Source: Myxococcales bacterium (GTDB lineage: Bacteria; Myxococcota_A; Polyangia; Haliangiales; Haliangiaceae). Taken from it: DNA of 33,517 nucleotides. Below are positions 33,509 to 33,517 of the stretch, piece by piece. The stretch spans positions 1-33,517 of the forward strand of contig WYBA01000342.1 in the NCBI GenBank assembly GCA_011526095.1, given 5' to 3'. Within the stretch, counting starts at the first letter, position 1. Each line of letters starts with the position of its first letter. The position numbers and the translations under genes were made by a program. The notes below the pieces were generated by a model. The model ran no database searches and had not been told where the DNA came from. It saw nothing but the letters and a program-made list of their open reading frames with translations.

Positions 33509-33517
33509 CCGAGGCCG
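33505..33517 (+). CDS. Possible start of a following gene (cut by window end)
   Basis: GTGA at 33505-33508 overlaps the stop of the CoA synthetase in the same way as other coupled genes in this window, and the frame reads M-T-E-A to the end. Only four codons are visible, so nothing can be said about the product. Confidence 0.3.

Overview
The window is about 33.5 kb of very GC-rich, densely coding DNA with third positions almost always G or C. It most likely comes from a myxobacterium (phylum Myxococcota; the Haliangiales/Kofleriaceae side is a guess). The clearest taxonomic clue is a secreted protein ending in a MYXO-CTERM-type sorting tail (15730-17469). An AgmX/PglI-like C-terminal domain, a Ser/Thr kinase with a TPR tail, a PilZ-receiver protein and many DD-rich lipoproteins fit this. 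I see no rRNA, tRNA, CRISPR, insertion sequence or prophage genes.

Layout. 1-1875: 3' part of a CheA-type hybrid kinase. 1891-4301 (minus): a beta-helix lipoprotein and a diheme cytochrome in one operon. 4388-5380: CitE-like CoA-ester lyase. 5340-6305 (minus): HtpX-like protease. 6375-8914 (minus): purple-acid-phosphatase-like lipoprotein coupled to a TPR membrane protein. 9046-9645 (minus): a stand-alone LeuA-type regulatory domain. 9726-12746 (plus): uracil-DNA glycosylase, ArgE-like deacetylase and N-acetylglutamate synthase, the last two belonging to arginine synthesis. 12780-14623: two divergent envelope proteins. 14789-17469 (minus): MYXO-CTERM protein and a cytochrome-like lipoprotein. 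17792-21289 (plus): small lipoprotein, an apparent EcfT-EcfS fusion carrying a poly-Gly tract, and two molybdenum storage protein subunits. 21377-22264: MotB/OmpA-like protein. 22307-26214 (minus): PilZ-receiver protein and a large Ser/Thr kinase. 26257-29643 (plus): full-length lantibiotic-type dehydratase without a visible precursor or cyclase. 29579-31699 (minus): APS-kinase-like protein, APH-like kinase and a Cys-rich lipoprotein. 31793-33508: acyl/acetyl-CoA synthetase, with a possible next gene starting at the window edge.

The most interesting unit is the translationally coupled fusion transporter plus molybdenum storage genes (18334-21289), which suggests a metal uptake-and-storage operon; the transporter identity and substrate are inferred. 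Other notable signals are a -10-like box exactly 6 nt before the start codon of at least six genes (suggesting leaderless mRNAs), a 10-bp hairpin that places the ribosome binding site of N-acetylglutamate synthase in its loop, an orphan LanB dehydratase, and an isolated LeuA regulatory domain.
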